Below, piece after piece: positions 43,927 through 44,037 of a DNA stretch of 44,037 nucleotides. The stretch spans positions 1 through 44,037 of the forward strand of contig CAZKVC010000018.1 in the NCBI GenBank assembly GCA_964556115.1, given 5' to 3'. How positions within the stretch are numbered: position 1 is the first letter of the stretch; each line of letters begins with the position of its first letter. The notes beneath the pieces are model-generated. The model saw only the letters and a list, made by a program, of their open reading frames with translations, was not told where the DNA came from and ran no database searches. The translations under genes and the position numbers were made by a program. The stretch is from Parvularcula sp964556115. Lineage in GTDB: Bacteria > Pseudomonadota > Alphaproteobacteria > Caulobacterales > Parvularculaceae.

Positions 43927-44037
43927 GTCCCCGACCCAGGATCAAGCTCAGCTACGAGTGCCGGCATGTGACGCAGGCCGGTAGGAAAGCGATCCATGCC
44001 ATCCTGGCGAGCGTCGGGGGGAGGCGGGTCAAGGCCC

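Noticed and set aside
43922..44037. Open frame from the ATG at 43922 to the window edge (MSPRPRIKLSYECRHVTQ...)
   Set aside because: Only 38 codons are visible, it overlaps the IS5 remnant stop, has no ribosome site and no recognised motif; cannot be judged without more sequence.

Overview
The window is high-GC DNA packed with genes whose products look alphaproteobacterial. Pointers are an isocitrate dehydrogenase of the roughly 495-residue Thermus/alphaproteobacterial type, a BciA-type vinyl reductase, a VPxPA-type C-terminal sorting tail, and many secreted peptidases, serine hydrolases and TonB-dependent receptors. This fits a marine-type heterotroph, perhaps near Parvularculales, Hyphomonadales or Sphingomonadales; the exact lineage is a guess. 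No rRNA, tRNA or CRISPR array was seen.

Left part (1-10.9 kb): a minus-strand gene runs off the left edge. It encodes an exported protein built almost entirely of the heptad GLYID(P/A)L, which I do not recognise. It is followed by panD, a periplasmic serine hydrolase, an RhlE-type RNA helicase, a zinc alcohol dehydrogenase, and a peptide-degrading set (S9 dipeptidyl peptidase, M1 aminopeptidase, DUF6702 partner).

Middle (10.9-32.8 kb): a complete RND efflux operon (adaptor, pump, outer-membrane factor) lies beside a two-gene operon for a membrane-anchored Hsp70-like ATPase and a possible GrpE-like membrane partner. A cobalamin riboswitch then drives a complete vitamin B12 uptake operon (btuB-btuF-btuC-btuD) on the minus strand. 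After it come a cyclic-nucleotide-binding/thioredoxin-reductase-like fusion, a lemA-TPM-TPM operon, isocitrate dehydrogenase, and a divergent OxyR-like regulator that has histidine in place of the peroxidatic cysteine. Two ATAG-N7-CTAT boxes flank this regulator. A small VPxPA-anchored exported protein and a lone bciA follow.

Right part (32.9 kb to the end) is a decaying accessory island. An RHS-protein tip is fused to a TonB-dependent receptor pseudogene carrying a frameshift and a stop. Next are an intact ABC ATPase, a stop-interrupted and internally shortened DUF3526 permease, and an M14 carboxypeptidase with one stop and two frameshifts. An IS66 scar separates this dead module from an apparently live one: a Fur-box-like palindrome, a TonB-dependent receptor, a serine hydrolase with four membrane segments, and a PepSY membrane protein. 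The window ends in a chimera of IS3 and IS5 remnants. The dead and live modules share a theme of TonB-dependent import of an iron chelate or peptide followed by periplasmic hydrolysis, reduction or transport.
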